23,868 nt of DNA from Euprymna scolopes. Taxonomy: Eukaryota > Mollusca > Cephalopoda > Sepiida > Sepiolidae. A program made the translations under genes and the position numbers. This document shows positions 20,035 to 23,868 of the stretch, one piece after another. The stretch spans positions 6,169,830-6,193,697 of the forward strand of contig CM044489.1 in the NCBI GenBank assembly GCA_024364805.1, given 5' to 3'. The notes below the pieces were generated by a model that made no database searches, was not told where the DNA came from, and was given only the letters and a program-made list of their open reading frames with translations. Position 1 is the first letter of the stretch; each line of letters opens with the position of its first letter.

Positions 20035-23000
20035 TCATCTCAACTTATCAAGACCAAGAGGCCACTCGAGGATAAGTGTTAAACAGTGTGCAGGAGACAA
20101 TTGGACAATAAAGTAATCGTTAATAATGGAAATTCAGTAAATTTGTTAACTTATATGGCACGGCTTATCAAAAACTTGTAAGGTAAGACTTTAAAACAAC
20201 CATATTGTAGTCTGCAGGAAAACAGAAGACAATTACATAGGCGTGCAGTTATAAGAAAGAAGCTCTGTTCATGGAATCTACGTTTAGGCTTAGGTACAGA
20301 TAAAGCGTGGGGGAAATTATTGATATTTTTTTCTGCTTGACGGTTTTTTTTTTGTGAATGTTTGGCGAGAGGGGGCCATAGATTGGAACTCGGACGAGCA
20401 CTTGCCGTGAAAATAACGATAAAGCAGAGACTAACTGGCGATATCTTTTCTGTGAGAAAGAGGTTGAAGGGAAGATAAAAGATCATCCTCTACGAGGCTA
20501 CGAAGTCTATTTTGAACTCTGTCAAGCCAGGCAAAGTCCTTTCTAGTATCTCTTGCCCTGACATGGGACTCCATCTTGGGACGTACCTGACTCTTCTATA
20601 GAAAGCGAACTGCATCAGCAGTGCGATATCTACTGGATCGATAGAATGATCCCGCCATTTTTCCAGCGTTGTTGGCAAGAGATTAAATGAATATGTTCCA
20701 TTTTAGATCAGGAGTAAATGTGAAGCCCAGCAGCCTGTCAAAACATGAGGTCTCCCCAAGACGGGAGCCATTCATTTAAATTGATGCCAGATGAGGTTCC
20801 GAGCGTTGATGATGTACAGACAAAAGCTTGGTTTCAGATGCATTAAAAGAAACCACCCACATGTTCCCCCATTGTACCACTTGCTCACGATGAGAGAGTA
20901 CCGAGGAGAACTTGGTCGTTTACTGTCTTAGAATTGTTACCATATATAGTACTATCACCATTATAAATGCCTAGGAATGTTGCAAGGGTGTGATTTGGAA
21001 GATCATTAATGTAGATCAGGGAGAGAGTTGGGCCCATGATGGACCACTGAGTTAATTAATACTAGGAACTTCTGATGTCTGTCCATAAACCAATACACTT
21101 ATGGACCTTTCAGAGAGAGAAATGATTTAATAATTAAGGAGAGATTCCAGCCATACCGTAGCTGCAGATTTTGTGAAGTAATCCTTTATGCCATACTCTA
21201 TCAAAAGCATTTGATTATGTCAAGAGCAATTGCCTTAGAAAGGAGAGATTCGCTAATCCTATGAGGTATAACTGTAAGCATATCTGCTCTACATCTAGCA
21301 GAACAGAAACCATATTGCGTGTCACTAAGAAGGTTATTTTTTCTGAGATGGTTTGTTACTTCTCTATTTAACACAGATTCTAGTAACTTACTCATGACGC
21401 ACATAAAACTTATTGGTATGTATTGAGAGGGGCATGAGCGATCATATGAATTCTTAAATACAGGCCATACTAATGATATTTTCCAATTTTTTTTCTGATA
21501 TAGGAGGAAATATTGGGGGTTGGCAGCTTTGGTCTCAAAGGGTAGAATGAGCTGCAGGTCTATTGATGATAGTTGGGATAGAGCACACGCTCAGGATTCT
21601 TTTGCTATTTACCAAAACTGGCGGGAACCAAGCAGCTTCTCAAATGATTTTGGATTGAGCATACAACTCTCTTGCGTTCTTTGTTAGTTTTCTACAGTAG
21701 TGGTTGGCAGTACTAAAAGCGGCTTAATCTCAGAACATCTGTTATGTTGGAAGCAATAAAAAAGATAATTTATGTGCGCAATGGCAGCAGCACATTCTTG
21801 AGAGAACCACGACTTGCTGTTACGTTTTTGCTGTAACATTTTCGAGGTTATTAAATGTTTGATACTTACAATTACTCATTCCGTCAGGTCAGATACTCTT
21901 AAGGACACATCCTTTTTAACTTGGAACGCAGAGGTAGATCTGACATAAATTTACGGAAGCTATTCCAGTCAGCCATAGAGTGTCGATATTCTGTACGATG
22001 AAGAGGTACATCTGAGGACATATAACATTTCATTTTTATCTTAACTGATTGGCCGGGAGATCAAAGTGGAGACAGAAAAAAGGCTGAACACTGTTCGGTG
22101 CAAGTTGTGAGAAAAAAAGTTTAGGAGACTTGCATACTGGCCGTAAGTATTGGGCACACGGGTGAGTTCATGAACAATCTGACTGGGGTCATAAGCAACA
22201 GATAAATCATGACAGAACCTCTTTCATTATCGGTCTTGTTTAAGTGAGTAAACCAGTTCACATTGTGAACATGGCAATCTCCACAGACATGAATATTAGC
22301 TGAAGGATAAGCAGATACGACGTGGTCAATTTTCTCAGACACGCTGTTAAAGATAGTAACTCTGCTGTTGTGGGGGTGATAGGGAGCAAATATAAATGCA
22401 GTATTTCGAGCAAGTGCTAACCGGAATCACATATAGGTCAAGTTAGGATCTTCTCTGGAGATGGCCTTACCACATCTATATCCATCTTTTAAATAGGAAC
22501 ACATGACATGCTCATCGCGATCCGAGGAGTCTGGTTCGGAAGTTAAATTAGAGTATCCATTAATTACGAACCCATCTAGGGAAATAGTCTGGCTAAGGCC
22601 AGTTTCGCTTAGAAATAATGTATGGTTCAGTATCCTGTAATTGTCATTCAACCTCTGGAAGGTTAGATCGTAGATCCCTGATGTTTGAGAAGGAGACATG
22701 GTAGTGGGGGTCTACGTTAGAACTTTGAGATCCGAGTTTAATACAATACAGCAGCCCCAGTATTTGCGCCTGCTGATATGGCAGTCTTCTTAGTGGTTAA
22801 TTCAAGGTTCGGGACCCTGACTATCAGGTGGATAACGTCAGACCAGAGAAAACGTTTACGTCCAGCACCCTTACTAGTGACATTGCTACAATTATAGATA
22901 TAGAAACAGAAAATGTCCGACATCTCTGGCGGTGTTCACGCAAAATGCTGTAAACCTTGAATACAGCTTTTTCTTCTCCCTTTGTCAGAAAAAAATCACT

Positions 23001-23090
23001 TATAAGAATGAGGACTGAGTGACAAATAATGAGTAGCGAAGTTAACTGGAGTTGCCGATAACGCATCCACAATGCATTGTCTACTCCCAA
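20035..23090 (-). mobile_element. LINE family A, copy A2 (near full length, decayed)
   Basis: The order on the minus strand is: 5' region (22738-23090, ending near the NLELTTKKTAISAGANTGA stretch); APE-type endonuclease (about 22000-22700, with SNIRDLRSNL in one frame, ETGLSQTISLDGFVINGYSN, and VCGDCHVHNVNWFTH, where the family normally has GDFN); linker (21670-21870); and RT (20900-21470, with SKLLESVLNREVTNHLRKNN, IALDI and IYINDLPNH). The catalytic box reads YNGD where copy A1 has YADD (20945-20975). The C-terminal domain is at 20150-20680 (LPTTLEKWRDHSID, LQPLSHRKDIAS, LLYRYFHGKCS). About 150 bp of early RT present in A1 is deleted here. Stops and frameshifts are many. A 3' UTR ends at a (GA)n tract. 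Confidence 0.85.
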
Positions 23091-23279
23091 TTAAAAAAAA
23101 TTAAAAAAATCATTAAGTATTGTACTTAATAACAGTCTATTTGGCGTGTTTAAGGTAAGGTATTGCGAAAGATTTCTCTCTCACTAAATGAAAATAAATA
23201 CAATTGACTTATCTATTTAGCTATAAACTTGGAAAATATAAATATATGGACGAGAAAAAGCTATTATAAAAACAATACT

Positions 23280-23471
23280 ATATATTAAATATGAACTTGC
23301 CAGATACAATCGGCACATTTTTACACGGGAAAACCGATTTCACAATTAATAAATCAATGAAACAATGATACAGCTTAAAAATTAAATAAATATAATGTAA
23401 GCACTTTCATCTAGAAAAGAAAAAAATACAAATTCATTACTTATCTGCAAAAAACGTCCTTCGTGATTGCA
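23280..23471. repeat. Direct repeat unit 1 of an about 357-bp-spaced pair
   Basis: It shares ordered blocks with 23637-23832: TTGCCAGATA, CGCACATTTTT (CGGCACATTTTT here), CATCTAGAAAAGAAAAA and CTTATCTGCAAAAA. The offset is constant at 356-361 bp. Identity is roughly three quarters by eye. Confidence 0.85.
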
Positions 23472-23636
23472 AAAAGATACTGATTTTGCTTGAAATGAAC
23501 TTTAGCGTTTCCTTTATGAAAATGTAAACGGCCATCACGTGATATAGCTTGAGACATTGGACAAGCATGTTGCTTTATGAGTAGTAACGTACGGAAGGAT
23601 TGGGGAGAGAACAGCATTTTCGGAATTTATTTATAC

Positions 23637-23832
23637 TCTATTTAAAATGATATTGCCAGATAGAATCCGCACATTTTTGCCCGAGAAACCCTATTAACCA
23701 GTAAATAAAACAATGAAAGAAAGATAAATATTCAAAACTGAAATAAGTATAATATTTACACTTGCATCTAGAAAAGAAAAATTAAATTAAAAATTCACAA
23801 CTTATCTGCAAAAATAGTACTTTGTGACTGGA
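23637..23832. repeat. Direct repeat unit 2 of an about 357-bp-spaced pair
   Basis: Partner of 23280-23471, separated by about 165 unrelated bases (23472-23636). It runs directly into the terminal (TA)n tract. This may be the start of a satellite array or the two ends of an unrecognised non-autonomous element. Confidence 0.85.
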
Positions 23833-23868
23833 TATATATGTATATACATATATATATATATATATATA
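23832..23868. repeat. (TA)n microsatellite at the window edge
   Basis: An alternating TA/CA tract that runs off the end of the window. Confidence 0.95.

Noticed and set aside
22801-22825. GGTTCGGGACC, resembling a pol III B box
   Set aside because: No A box or tRNA fold is nearby. It falls in the 5' region of LINE copy A2.

Overview
This AT-rich, microsatellite-rich window looks like intergenic or deep intronic DNA of an animal, most likely a mollusc and quite possibly a cephalopod. The reasons are long (TA)n, (TG)n and (TC)n tracts, CCCTAA-type telomeric repeats, and the mix of APE-type LINEs, a Penelope-like element and Ty3/gypsy-like fossils. The organism is an inference. I found no convincing host protein-coding gene, tRNA or rRNA. 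Almost everything recognisable is a decayed transposable element.

Layout. Positions 1-4040 are AT-rich DNA with microsatellites and a few short unexplained open frames. Positions 4045-5370 (+) hold a 5'-truncated copy of a LINE here called family A. Positions 6105-8745 (+) hold an almost full-length but heavily mutated copy of a second LINE, family B. Its 3' end abuts an interstitial telomeric repeat (8751-8786). From about 8838 to 12195 (+) lies a very old Ty3/gypsy-type fossil with protease, RT, RNase H and integrase in order. It is interrupted by two (TA)n tracts, a 250-base sequence gap (10078-10327) and a CpG-rich island (11690-11925) with a TATA box and a splice-donor-like site. Two further family B pieces, in the wrong domain order, follow at 12200-13110.

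Positions 13218-17417 hold a much younger and more GC-rich LTR retrotransposon on the minus strand, with both LTRs and a 5-bp target-site duplication (CAACA). Immediately to its right is a Penelope-like element (17440-18350, +) with an RT YVDD motif and a GIY-YIG-type endonuclease region.

Positions 18378-19031 carry the most novel signal. Two minus-strand segments about 355 bp apart resemble the 5' part of U2 snRNA, including the branch-point-recognition stretch. They are joined by a partly duplicated body, which suggests a SINE-like family with a U2 snRNA-derived head. A 66-bp hairpin of MITE type sits between microsatellites at 19903-19968. A second, nearly full-length copy of LINE A runs on the minus strand from about 23090 to 20035. 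The window ends with a pair of about 195-bp direct repeats set about 357 bp apart, and more (TA)n.

The elements do not cooperate as a pathway. The region reads as layered insertions: old LINE B and gypsy material, then the Penelope-like and LINE A copies, and more recently the LTR element, whose two LTRs differ by roughly 5% by eye.
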